Counted from the first letter of the stretch, positions 8,308 to 16,371 are shown. The stretch: DNA of 64,000 bases from Paenibacillus peoriae (GCF_022531965.1 NZ_CP092831.1:5427001-5491000); one strand, 5' to 3'. Made by a program: numbers and translations. Notes: generated by a model not told the origin, from the sequence alone.

Positions 8308-9129
8308 CTACCCCTTCGGATTGAGTTTATGGGCCGCCTTATTTAAGAGACCGACCACGATAAATGTAATACCAATCATAATTGTTGCAATAACAGAAGC
8401 TAAAAACCAGTCGTTTAGCGTCATCGCGTTCTGATACAAAAATGTAGCGATAACCCGCTGTTTTCCTCCAAGTAGTGCTGGTGTCGTATATGCAGTCAGG
8501 CTGCCCACGAAAACGAGAATGCTTCCAATGATCAGGCCAGGCACAGACAGCGGAAATACGATTTTACGAAATGCGCTGAATCTGGAGGCCCCGAGGCTCT
8601 GAGCAGCATGAACAAGATCACCGTCGATATTTTCGAGTACACCAATCAGTGAAATAATCATCAGCGGTAAAAACAAATGAACCAGACCAATAATCATCGC
8701 TGCCGGAGTATACAAAATATTCAGCGGCTCATCTACAAGTCCTAAACCGATGAGCACGTTATTTAACAGTCCCTTGCGACCCAGAATGACCATCCAGCTG
8801 AATGACCGCACCACCGGACTCGTCAATAATGGGAAGATAGCCAGCGCTAGCAGGATCCCTTTACGACGCGGGGCCTTTTGCGAAATATAATAAGCCGTCG
8901 GGAAGCCAAGTAATACGCACACGAGTGTCGTTACGACACTGACTTCCAGCGTAGTCAGCAATATTTTCAGAAAATAAGGGTCCTTGAAGAAATGGAGATA
9001 GCCTTCTAGGGTGAATGAGCTGTTCTGTACGAAGGTCGAACCGATCGTCAACACAATCGGAATGACCATGAACACCGCCAGAAAGAGCAGACCTGGCAGC
9101 AGCAGCCAATACAAGTATGTTTTCTTCAT
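8308..9129 (-). CDS. ABC transporter permease, PotB-like
   Basis: 273 residues, six predicted membrane helices, and an EAA-type loop (LVHAAQSLGASRFSAFRKIVFPLSVPG) that docks the ATPase. It pairs with the next permease. AAGGAGATACCC precedes the ATG. It lies 27 bases after the nucleoside hydrolase gene and abuts the next permease without a gap. Confidence 0.9.
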   Translation of the reverse strand: MKKTYLYWLLLPGLLFLAVFMVIPIVLTIGSTFVQNSSFTLEGYLHFFKDPYFLKILLTTLEVSVVTTLVCVLLGFPTAYYISQKAPRRKGILLALAIFPLLTSPVVRSFSWMVILGRKGLLNNVLIGLGLVDEPLNILYTPAAMIIGLVHLFLPLMIISLIGVLENIDGDLVHAAQSLGASRFSAFRKIVFPLSVPGLIIGSILVFVGSLTAYTTPALLGGKQRVIATFLYQNAMTLNDWFLASVIATIMIGITFIVVGLLNKAAHKLNPKG

Positions 9130-9156
9130 GGGTATCTCCTTGCGGTTATCAAAATG

Positions 9157-10086
9157 TTATTCCTTATTCAGCACCTGGATAAACAGCTCCAGAAAAGCTT
9201 CGCTGTCCACCTGTTCGCATACATTCATATTGGGGCTATGATTGAGGCGGTTCTGCACATCGCCCACCGTTTGTCCGTCACATATACGACTGGAGGTTTC
9301 CACGTCGACATACAACGACGAGGTATCGACTAACCTCGAATTCAATGCGACACCCACGGCAAGCGGGTCATGAAGCGCACAGGCTTTTACCCCGTTGCGT
9401 TCTTCATAACGCTTGGTATAAACGGCCGTGCTTTCAGCTACATAATTACGAATTGCTGGGCGGGTCAGACGAGCAATATGATCCGCAGTCAGCAGAGCCT
9501 TCCGTGTTACATCCAGTCCCACCTGTATCAACCGACCAAATCCTGCATGAAATACGATTCGTGCGGCTTCAGGGTCAGCATACATGTTGTACTCCGCTAC
9601 AGGTGTAATATTGCCGCACCCGTGAATAACACCGCCCATAAAAATGACTTCATCGACGTGATCCGTCAGTTCGGGACACTTCAGCAGCGCCAGTGCCAGA
9701 TTGGTGAGTGGCCCGGTGCAAATGAGCGTCACTTCCCCCGGGTGAGCCATCACGGTGTCAATAATGATATCCGGTGCAAAACCTTCGGACGCAGACATGG
9801 CTGGGACTACTCCATTCAGTGCGCCTCCAATGCCGTCTTCTCCATGGACACGATGCTCGTGCAGGCCTTTACGTATTAAGGGGGCCTCCGCCCCCCGATA
9901 AACCGGAATATCCGGTCTATCCAAAAGGTCGAGGATTTTGCATGTGTTCAATGTTGCTTGTTTAAGTGAAACATTACCGCATACCGTAGTAATCGCTTGG
10001 ATATCCAGTTGACCACTTTTGGCGGCTAGTAAAATACCCAACGCATCATCAATGCCCGTATCTACATCTAATATAACCTTCTTCAT
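9157..10086 (-). CDS. inosine/uridine-preferring nucleoside hydrolase
   Basis: 309 residues from the ATG at 10086. The calcium/ribose-binding N-terminus ILDVDTGIDDA and the later HDPLAVGVAL histidine/aspartate motif define the IUNH family, which splits nucleosides into base and ribose. There is no signal peptide, so it acts after uptake. The frame runs on to 10122, but ATG 10086 shares one base with the binding-protein stop (TAATG), a strong sign of translational coupling. Its position between binding protein and permeases ties the importer to nucleosides. Confidence 0.9.
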   Translation of the reverse strand: MKKVILDVDTGIDDALGILLAAKSGQLDIQAITTVCGNVSLKQATLNTCKILDLLDRPDIPVYRGAEAPLIRKGLHEHRVHGEDGIGGALNGVVPAMSASEGFAPDIIIDTVMAHPGEVTLICTGPLTNLALALLKCPELTDHVDEVIFMGGVIHGCGNITPVAEYNMYADPEAARIVFHAGFGRLIQVGLDVTRKALLTADHIARLTRPAIRNYVAESTAVYTKRYEERNGVKACALHDPLAVGVALNSRLVDTSSLYVDVETSSRICDGQTVGDVQNRLNHSPNMNVCEQVDSEAFLELFIQVLNKE

Positions 10087-11159
10087 TATTGTGCAACTTC
10101 CCGGTTCCAGCGATCTGTCCATGCCTTGATATGATCGTTAACGAACTTCATATCCAGCTTGGTCAGCTTGTTCACTACCTCTGTACCGTACGTAATTCCC
10201 TCTGTATCCGCACCGGACAGTACCACCTGCGTATTCACCGGGGAATCAACCTTCGCCTTGGCGGATTTTTCTTGAACTTCCTTACTCAGCTGCCAGTTGA
10301 TAAATTCCTCAGCCAGCTCCTTCTGGTCGGAGCCTTTCACTACATTAATCGTGTTCATTACTGCGTAAGCACCTTCACTAGGAGCTACAAATTTCGCTCC
10401 TGGCACAGCCGCCTGCAAATCTTTGAAGTACATTTCCATGATTGGACCGCCGGCAATTTCTTGTTGACTAAACATGTTCACAAACTCAGATGTTTTGCTA
10501 TAAAACTTAACGATATTCGGACTCAGCTCTTTCAGTTTTCCGAAGGCTTGGTCTTCATTAAACTCCTTACTACCCGCTACCTTGGAGGCTGCATCTACCA
10601 TCATCGGTCCGGCAGTCGCCGTAATATTCGGCAAAGTCACGTTTCCTTTGAACTCAGTTCCCCACAGGTCAGCCCAAGAGGTCACATTCTTTTTCACCAG
10701 CTCCGGATTATAGGCAATACCGAGACGCCCGACCGTATAAGCAGGACCATACTCCTCACCCAGCGGTGCTTTGGCAATATCATAAATTTGGTTCAGGTTC
10801 GGCACCTTGCTGCGATCCAGCTTCTCAAACAATCCCTGTTGGATTCCTTGTTGAGCATAATAATCGGACAGATAAATCAGATCGACGTCTGTGCTGCCTT
10901 GACTGATTTTGTTCAACCGTTCCGCGTTATTTCCAATTTCGACCACGATATCAACGTTATGTTCTTTTTCAAAAGGCTCGTACACTTCTTTGTTAAAAAA
11001 GTCCTCGGAAAAGCCCCATGTGGAAATAACTAGTTTCTTTTTCCCATCAGCTGAACCATCTTTTCCATCTGTCTGACCGCCAGTAGCATTACTGCCGCAA
11101 CCTGCCAGTACCACGGATGCCAAGGTCACAGCCATAAACCCTTTAAACCATTTCTTCAT
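10086..11159 (-). CDS. extracellular solute-binding lipoprotein of the ABC importer
   Basis: 357 residues. The signal peptide MKKWFKGFMAVTLASVVLAGC carries an LAGC lipobox, so the mature protein is anchored outside the membrane. The rest fits the PotD/FbpA-like class of binding proteins (STWGFSEDFFNKEVYEPFEKEHN at the start, then SDYYAQQGI, GRLGIAYNP and WGTEFKGNVTLPN). It is the first gene of the six-gene operon and is preceded by a leader with a terminator hairpin. The ligand is not readable; operon partners suggest a purine base or nucleoside. Confidence 0.88.
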   Translation of the reverse strand: MKKWFKGFMAVTLASVVLAGCGSNATGGQTDGKDGSADGKKKLVISTWGFSEDFFNKEVYEPFEKEHNVDIVVEIGNNAERLNKISQGSTDVDLIYLSDYYAQQGIQQGLFEKLDRSKVPNLNQIYDIAKAPLGEEYGPAYTVGRLGIAYNPELVKKNVTSWADLWGTEFKGNVTLPNITATAGPMMVDAASKVAGSKEFNEDQAFGKLKELSPNIVKFYSKTSEFVNMFSQQEIAGGPIMEMYFKDLQAAVPGAKFVAPSEGAYAVMNTINVVKGSDQKELAEEFINWQLSKEVQEKSAKAKVDSPVNTQVVLSGADTEGITYGTEVVNKLTKLDMKFVNDHIKAWTDRWNREVAQ

Positions 11160-11201
11160 ATGAAACTCCCCCTATTTTTTATTATGCACACCTTATGACA
11201 C

Positions 11202-11242
11202 AAAAAAGAAAAGTACTCTTGTAAAACAAGAATACTTTTCTT
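11202..11242 (-). terminator. intrinsic terminator or attenuator in the leader of the purine operon
   Basis: On the minus strand a 15-bp stem with one G-U pair (arms 11228-11242 and 11206-11220) and a 7-base loop is followed by TTTTTT, 43 bases before the binding-protein ATG. No promoter is evident between hairpin and ATG. It either ends the DUF2294 gene or is an attenuator inside the operon leader. Confidence 0.75.
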
Positions 11243-11333
11243 CGTAAACAAAGAATAAGTTGATCCCGCTGCGCGTTATAACAGGTTCTCCCCTCAGATA
11301 GATCCGAAGCGAAAAGCCGAATATCCAATTTTA

Positions 11334-11678
11334 TTAGGATTCCTTCAGAATGATGTTCGTAATAGCCCACTGCGTTGCTGAATCATAATCACGCAGTAAA
11401 GCATCTATATCGAGCTCCATATCCTCAATCAGCTTCTCGCGAAGTCTCTTCTTGTACAGCATGGACATTCGGAAATCCACTTCCAGCTTCAAGCCGGGGG
11501 CTTCCACTTCCAATGCCGCCGAGCGTGGAGAACGCCGGTGCTTCGCCACAAAGGTAACAATGTTGTTCTCAACGGTGGCCCGCAGCAGCGTGGTCCCGAA
11601 GCCGAACAGTTCCTTTGAAACTTCATTGTAAATCTGGCACATCCGCTTCTTGCTTTCGTTACTGTCGAGCAGCGTCAT
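11334..11678 (-). CDS. DUF2294 (MpsC-like) family protein
   Basis: 114 residues matching the pattern of the short DUF2294 family: a charged N-terminal helix (KKRMCQIYNEVSKELFGFG), a beta-rich middle (ENNIVTFVAKHRRSP) and a C-terminal helix with DMELDIDALLRDYD. Family members in Firmicutes are single-domain cytosolic proteins; one lineage (MpsC) is linked to membrane-potential-generating systems, but nothing here shows such a complex. A good promoter lies upstream. Confidence 0.65.
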   Translation of the reverse strand: MTLLDSNESKKRMCQIYNEVSKELFGFGTTLLRATVENNIVTFVAKHRRSPRSAALEVEAPGLKLEVDFRMSMLYKKRLREKLIEDMELDIDALLRDYDSATQWAITNIILKES

Positions 11679-11729
11679 GAACCCACCCTCATCAGCATAT
11701 TACGTACAATCAATCTTTCAACACGATAG

Positions 11730-11758
11730 ATTATACATAAATATACGATAAATAGCAA
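11730..11758 (-). promoter_or_regulatory. promoter of the DUF2294 gene
   Basis: On the minus strand TTGCTA (11753-11758), 17 bases, TATAAT (11730-11735); the start point would be near 11723, about 45 bases before the ATG. Confidence 0.65.
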
Positions 11759-11918
11759 ACAAAAATCCCTAATCCAATCACATATGATGCGAAAAAGCGA
11801 ACAATATGTCGAACTTTGTAGCTTTTCAACATTTTTACACCTTTTTTAACTCATCCTCAAGCTTCCGAACGCTGCTATATTCGCCCACAGGGTAATTTTA
11901 AAGTAGACTCCGGTAAAT

Positions 11919-11964
11919 CTCTGGCCAAGGGTTTTATCGTCGTCATTCCAGAGGAAATTTTTTT
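11919..11964 (+). terminator. orphan hairpin with T-run (plus strand)
   Basis: CTCTGG (11919-11924) pairs with CCAGAG (11948-11953), followed by GAAA and seven Ts. No plus-strand gene lies upstream in the 320-base gap, so it may end or attenuate an unannotated transcript. Confidence 0.4.
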
Positions 11965-12002
11965 CCTTCTACTATATATGTAGTTTTTACTTAAATGCAT
12001 TT

Positions 12003-12047
12003 AACCGTACCCCGCGGGAGTCCCCTAGCGATTGTACGGTTTTTTTG
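12003..12047 (+). terminator. second orphan intrinsic terminator (plus strand)
   Basis: AACCGTAC pairs with GTACGGTT (12003-12010 / 12034-12041), followed by a T-run to 12047. The polarity is clearly plus, while the neighbouring genes on both sides are minus strand. The rest of the gap 11759-12079 is AT-rich with no credible ORF. Confidence 0.6.
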
Positions 12048-12079
12048 TTATGTAGCTGACTGGCCAGATGGGAACCCCT

Positions 12080-12391
12080 TCAAGAAAAAGCCGATTGAAT
12101 CCACGAGGACACTACAAGAGTAGCCGGCCACAGCAGCATAAAGTTAGCAATAATATATGCCTTCTTAAAAGCATAACGATGATAAAAATACCAACAGATC
12201 CAAGATATGAATATTCCTATCGGGTAGCTCATTATGACATAGGCAAAAATATAATTGCTGAGATAATCTCCAGCTGTTGGTGCATCGAAAGAAAATGCGA
12301 CCACCATCAGCATGGCCGGATAGGCAAATAACGTTAAGCCATAAACGATATTCAATATAAGTAAAATGACAAATGCATTTTGATCTTTCAT
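12080..12391 (-). CDS. small membrane protein, hypothetical (103 aa)
   Basis: Three hydrophobic segments are visible, at about residues 6-30 (FVILLILNIVYGLTLFAYPAM), 45-68 and 75-97. There is no recognised family. It follows the WXG100-like gene by 32 bases on the same strand and may be its partner or an immunity-type membrane protein for the lipase-like protein (inference only). Confidence 0.6.
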   Translation of the reverse strand: MKDQNAFVILLILNIVYGLTLFAYPAMLMVVAFSFDAPTAGDYLSNYIFAYVIMSYPIGIFISWICWYFYHRYAFKKAYIIANFMLLWPATLVVSSWIQSAFS

Positions 12392-12423
12392 GATGTTCTC
12401 CTAACTATTGCAGTCCGTCTGTA

Positions 12424-12720
12424 TCACCATTGTGCAGCCCGTTTGCGTCTCTCCTCACGCCGATCAGCTTCTTCCATTTTCCGAATATAACGTTTCAACT
12501 GCTCTTTATGGTCGTCCAATTCCTGTATTCGTACAGTTGTGCCTTGGAGAAACGTCTCCATTTTACGTGTTAATTCAGCAGCCGATTCGCCCCGCCAGTC
12601 TTGCAGCCTACCATATATATTTCTCATCTGCTGCTCCTGATGCTGAAGTCTTTGCTTTAGCTGCTCGCATTGCTGAACAGCCCTACGCAGATCCCCCAGG
12701 CTCAAAGATATTCTGCTCAT
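12424..12720 (-). CDS. WXG100-like (ESAT-6 superfamily) protein
   Basis: 98 residues, almost entirely helical, with the central turn DWRGESAAEL (WRG at residues 42-44) between two amphipathic helices rich in Gln, Glu and Arg. Length, W-x-G turn and helical hairpin are those of WXG100 proteins, small partners or substrates of type VII (Esx) secretion. The usual YxxxD/E secretion tail is not obvious; the C-terminus is basic (RREERRKRAAQW). It lies 39 bases after the lipase-like gene, which itself has a WXG-like C-terminus, so the two could form a heterodimer. No EssC-type ATPase is in the window. Confidence 0.7.
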   Translation of the reverse strand: MSRISLSLGDLRRAVQQCEQLKQRLQHQEQQMRNIYGRLQDWRGESAAELTRKMETFLQGTTVRIQELDDHKEQLKRYIRKMEEADRREERRKRAAQW

Positions 12721-12759
12721 CTCTTTCGCCTCCCGTTGTGTTCTTCCAGCTGCTCTTTC

Positions 12760-14223
12760 TTATTGATCCACCATCGTAAATTCTTGGCCCTTACGATCTA
12801 TATATTCTGCTATCTCTGTAATCGATTCCTGATACCAGCGATTAATCCGATCCAGTGTCGCCGTAGCACTATGCGCAAGCGGGGTCAAAGACTGACTTTC
12901 ACTTGTCCCGATATGAGCCTGAAATAACTGAATGGACGCACGGGTATCACTGGAAAATCCATGCAAGCTAGAACGCATCTGATTAGCCGCATGCTTTAGC
13001 TCCTCAGGTGTTAATTGAATTGTGCCTCCATTTCTGTTGCCCACAAAATATGCCCCACCATTAGTGCGACCATCTTGTTGTCCTGCTCCCATCAAATTCA
13101 CACCCAGTGCAGTAGCAGCAAACTGCCCGAAGGCCCCCATTTGTCCCCCATAGCGTTCAACCAGATCGCCCATGACTTCCTTGAGCTCTGCTCGCGCGGC
13201 CAGCATTTGCTCGTATGCCTGCACCCGTGGATTGCCTTCCACCAATTGACCGTCCATCGTGTACAGTGGATTGCTGATATTGCCATTTTCATCAAACGTA
13301 AAGTTTCCCATGCTATGAGTGTTCTCTCCACCTAATACAGAATTATAGAATTTGGTGAATGCATCTTGCTGTATCATAGGCAATGTAATCGGAACATAAA
13401 CAATAGGAGTCCATTTTGGGCCAAGAATTAGTCTTTCCAATTCGGTTTTTCTTTCCAAGGGAATTGAAACAGGAATAGTAAACTTGGCTACATTGGCAGT
13501 CTTATAATCACTCCCAATATGATACGTTTCCCCCACATGTTGGTTAGCCTTAGTGGCTCCCCCACCAACACTATCTCCGGGATGGGCAAAAGCCACATTA
13601 GTCTTCTTGAATTCTCCTGCTTTTACCCTCTTTTGAAGATCTTCAGGCAATAAATGTACAATACCCGGAGCAGCAAAACTCACGGATGATAAACCATTTT
13701 TCACTGCAATATATTCTGCTTCTGCACCGCCTAAAGAATGGCCTGTCGTAGAAATTTCAGCAGCGGGGTACTTCTTCTTCACTTCGTCATACAGTGTTTG
13801 GGCTTTTGTAAATTGATTATCCTGATACTGTGACTCATACTGATGAAATGAACTTTGTACCTGTGGGGGGAGCTTTTTTATCTCTTCTTGATTATTTATA
13901 TAATAATCGTGAACTTGATTTAAATTTTTCGCTCGTCCGCCCACAACATCGCTAATGTCCGTTCCTATGTCCATCGCTCTACTCCATATTGGTCTTCCCC
14001 CTGGTTCAGTTCCCCTATATCCTATAATCACCTGATTGCTATTCTCATTGTGAAAAACGGTCGCATCAAATCCAGAACCGTTCGTGTCATGTAATAGTTT
14101 TTCGTCTAAATCAACAACCCTCCAACCAGGAATATCTTCATTTTTATAAGTCTTTGGATCAATATCCAATAGGTAAGCCTCATCTGCTATCTTCCAGTAT
14201 GTTTTTTCACTAATATACTGCAA
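12760..14223 (-). CDS. class-3 lipase-like putative secreted effector with WXG-like C-terminal domain
   Basis: 487 residues. The first ~250 are an alpha/beta-hydrolase of the lipase-3 type: YRGTEP near 69-74, nucleophile elbow GHSLGG (Ser163), a probable acid in HPGDSVG (Asp217) and candidate His229/235. Residues ~402-482 (IQLTPEELKHAANQMRSS to EYIDRKGQEF) have the helical pattern and opening TPEEL phrase of WXG100 proteins, but lack a clear WxG. No Sec signal peptide is present. The domain order is the reverse of LXG toxins, which carry the secretion domain at the N-terminus. It is best read as a type VII-linked phospholipase/lipase effector (inference). It is divergent from the DUF3139-like array. 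Confidence 0.75.
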   Translation of the reverse strand: MQYISEKTYWKIADEAYLLDIDPKTYKNEDIPGWRVVDLDEKLLHDTNGSGFDATVFHNENSNQVIIGYRGTEPGGRPIWSRAMDIGTDISDVVGGRAKNLNQVHDYYINNQEEIKKLPPQVQSSFHQYESQYQDNQFTKAQTLYDEVKKKYPAAEISTTGHSLGGAEAEYIAVKNGLSSVSFAAPGIVHLLPEDLQKRVKAGEFKKTNVAFAHPGDSVGGGATKANQHVGETYHIGSDYKTANVAKFTIPVSIPLERKTELERLILGPKWTPIVYVPITLPMIQQDAFTKFYNSVLGGENTHSMGNFTFDENGNISNPLYTMDGQLVEGNPRVQAYEQMLAARAELKEVMGDLVERYGGQMGAFGQFAATALGVNLMGAGQQDGRTNGGAYFVGNRNGGTIQLTPEELKHAANQMRSSLHGFSSDTRASIQLFQAHIGTSESQSLTPLAHSATATLDRINRWYQESITEIAEYIDRKGQEFTMVDQ

Positions 14224-14305
14224 TTATTACCCCACCTTGTCTAATCACCTAATATATTATAAAGTTAGAAAAAGTTGATACTTTCAAAAAAGGAGCATCT
14301 AAAAA

Positions 14306-14662
14306 TTGAAAAGAAAAAAAATTTGGGTTACTGCTCTCATCTTATTCTTCATCCTAATAGGAGCTCTCTATTACATGCACTACGCATCAAATATAAAAAA
14401 AGAAGAAGCCGTTAGAACAGGTATACCTATCGGAAAAGAGTACATCAAAAAATACTATAGGGCTGATTTCATATTTAAGAGTTATGACTATGTAGGTAGC
14501 TATGTTAATAATACGGTTCATCTAATCGGCTATATAAAAGGACATGAAGATCAATCGATATCTATCGCTTACGATTTTGAAAAAAAAGAAGTGCTTAGTG
14601 TAACCGGACCGGATTGGTTCATTGACAGTCGATACCCTAAAAAGAATGTTCCACCATTTTAA
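14306..14662 (+). CDS. DUF3139-like small membrane protein, array copy 1 (intact)
   Basis: 118 residues, TTG start after AAAGGAG. One N-terminal membrane helix (KRKKIWVTALILFFILIGALYYMHYAS) leads to a short extracellular domain with GIPIGKEYIKKYY, YVNNTVHLIGYIKGHED and the end VTGPDWFIDS. This matches DUF3139-type proteins of Bacilli, whose function is not known. It is the only intact member of the membrane type among three here. It is divergently oriented from the lipase-like gene with an 82-base gap; an immunity role against that protein would fit the arrangement but is unproven. Confidence 0.7.
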   Translation: MKRKKIWVTALILFFILIGALYYMHYASNIKKEEAVRTGIPIGKEYIKKYYRADFIFKSYDYVGSYVNNTVHLIGYIKGHEDQSISIAYDFEKKEVLSVTGPDWFIDSRYPKKNVPPF

Positions 14663-14680
14663 ATATCAAGATTTGTATGC

Positions 14681-14696
14681 AAAAAAAAAAAAAAAA
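14681..14696. repeat. A16 homopolymer tract
   Basis: Sixteen consecutive A residues, 18 bases after the stop of array copy 1. The surrounding 14663-15024 gap otherwise holds a decayed gene fragment and spacer sequence repeated again after copy 2. Confidence 0.9.
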
Positions 14697-14894
14697 CACA
14701 TATGATTCATTCCAGTTCAAGAATATATTTTTCCAATCTAAGGAAGTGAAATCATTATAATACTTCCTGTTTACTTGCGGTATAGTTGAAAGTAAAAATA
14801 AGTATAAAGTCGTTGGTTACTGCATTTTGGGTCGCAGTTCATACCTAATAACGATTAGGACTTTGTAACTGTATGTTAGAAGAGATTTGCGTAT

Positions 14895-14948
14895 ATGAAC
14901 ACAATTTTTAAACGTTGTACCGAGCTAATCCTTTTATTAAATAAATGA
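14895..14948 (+). pseudogene. remnant of a DUF3139-like lipoprotein gene
   Basis: An ATG frame of 17 codons (MNTIFKRCTELILLLNK) that mirrors the start of the intact lipoprotein-type copy at 15572 (MNTILKCCTVLIIILT), including the preceding ~150 bases of spacer, but stops after 17 codons; the rest of the gene is absent. It marks a deleted array member between copies 1 and 2. Confidence 0.65.
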
Positions 14949-15024
14949 GCTATCCTACTATTATTATAAAAAGCAGTAATGTTATGAGTTTATAGTCAGG
15001 AGATACTAAGGAGAAGAATTCAAC

Positions 15025-15382
15025 TTGAAGAAGAAAAAGGATTGGGGAAGCATCTTTATAGTAGTTTCAATCCTCGTTGGAATCTTTTGTTACATGCAAT
15101 ATACGGAGGATGTACAAAAAGAAGAGTACGTCCAATCTGGCATACCTATTGGAAAAGAATACATTAGAAAACATTATAATGCCGAGTTTATATACAAAAA
15201 TTACGACTTTATTGGCGGCTATGTTAACTCTACCGTTTATCTTCGTGGCTATATAAAAGGACATGAAGGTCAGATAATCTCACTAAATTACGACTATAAG
15301 AAAAAAAAAGGTACTCTACGTAACTGGACCGGATTGGTTCATCGACAGTAGGAATCCTAATAAGATTGTTCCGCCATTCTAA
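15025..15382 (+). pseudogene. DUF3139-like membrane protein, array copy 2, frameshifted in an A9 tract
   Basis: TTG start after AAGGAG. The protein follows copy 1 closely (one membrane helix, GIPIGKEYIRKHY, YIKGHEG) to about residue 92. There the tract A9 at 15301-15309 has one more A than needed, so the frame runs into a short tail and stops at 15351. Removing one A restores VTGPDWFIDS-type sequence and an ending at TAA 15382. It could be a true mutation, a sequencing error, or a site of polymerase slippage that yields some full-length product. Confidence 0.7.
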
Positions 15383-15571
15383 AATCAAGTCTGTATTCAA
15401 ATGCCCTCTAACAGATGACTTTTTCCTAAATATGAAGAAGTAATATCATTAAAATACTTCCTGTTACTGAGAGATATTTGCAACAAAAATAAGAACCACG
15501 TCATTGTTCACTGCATTCTGGTTGTAGTTCACATTAAATTATAAATAGCATGTTAGGGGAATGTTGCGTAA

Positions 15572-15916
15572 ATGAACACAATCCTTAAATGTTGCACAGT
15601 TCTCATCATAATATTAACCATTCTGGGCGGTTGTGGTTTTTCTACCGCTCAAGAGGAAGAGGTAGTGGAGTCTGCTACTACTGTCAGTATCAAATATATT
15701 AAAACTCACTATAATACGGATTTCGTATTAAAAAATTACAATATTGAAGAAAACAGTGTCTTTGCAAGAGTACATCTTTACGGCTATATAAAAGGAAACG
15801 ATACAGACTTAATTAGGATATCCTATGACTTGGACTCAAAAGAAATCGTCAATGTTACGGGACCGGATTGGTTTATTAATAGTAAGGTTATAGATAAGAA
15901 TGCACCTTATTCCTAA
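15572..15916 (+). CDS. DUF3139-like lipoprotein, array copy 3 (intact)
   Basis: 114 residues. The start differs from the membrane-type copies: MNTILKCCTVLIIILTILGGC carries an LGGC lipobox, so the protein is probably lipid-anchored on the outer face. The rest (SIKYIKTHYNTDFVLKNY, VHLYGYIKGND, VTGPDWFINS) is clearly the same fold as copies 1, 2 and 4. ATG start; the upstream spacer is repeated in front of the remnant at 14895. Confidence 0.7.
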   Translation: MNTILKCCTVLIIILTILGGCGFSTAQEEEVVESATTVSIKYIKTHYNTDFVLKNYNIEENSVFARVHLYGYIKGNDTDLIRISYDLDSKEIVNVTGPDWFINSKVIDKNAPYS

Positions 15917-15963
15917 GAAAGCTTATAGCATATTTAGCTCAATTTTAAGGAGAATACTTCAAC

Positions 15964-16307
15964 TTGAAAAAGAAACAACTATGGCTTTTTGTCTTTATAT
16001 CACTTGTCATTCTGGTAGGAGTTTTCTTTTACATGCAGTACGCATCGAATGCCAAAAAGAAGAAATCGTTCGGACAGGCATACCTATTGGAAAAGAGTAC
16101 ATTAAGGAATACTATAGGGCAGATTTCATATTTAAGAGTTATGACTATATAGGTAGCTATGTTAATAACACGATTTATCTAATCGGCTATATAAAAGGAC
16201 ATGAAGGTCACTCGATATCCATTGCTTACGATTTTGAAAAAAAAGAAGTCCTAGATGTATTAGGACCTGCTTGGTTCATCGACAGTAGGAATCCTAAAAA
16301 GAAGTAG
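15964..16307 (+). pseudogene. DUF3139-like membrane protein, array copy 4, frameshifted in an A-tract
   Basis: TTG start after AAGGAG; an N-terminal membrane helix, then the frame is lost at about 16053-16058, where copy 1 has six A in a row and this copy has five. The original frame ends at 16152. The other frame continues as IVRTGIPIGKEYIKEYY to DFEKKEVL and WFIDSRNPKKK, ending at 16307. The lesion is a one-base loss, opposite in sign to that of copy 2. Confidence 0.7.
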
Positions 16308-16331
16308 AATATTGAACCATGATTGCAGAAA

Positions 16332-16351
16332 AGGCCCCTTAGGGGCCTCTT
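16332..16351 (-). terminator. terminator at the end of the spike/lipoprotein array
   Basis: AGGCCCC/GGGGCCT hairpin; on the minus strand it is followed by TTTTC, 21 bases after the small 48-residue gene. Confidence 0.6.
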
Positions 16352-16371
16352 CCAGTCGTCGTTAGTCATAT

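Noticed and set aside
10089..11033. 314-residue plus-strand frame opposite the binding protein
   Set aside because: Antisense of a lipoprotein with clear signal peptide; no independent support.
11160..11333. TPP or purine riboswitch before the purine operon
   Set aside because: Only short blocks match the 3' half of a TPP element; the CUGAGA-ACCC spacing and 5' stem are wrong, and the purine core motifs are missing. Reported as an unresolved leader instead.
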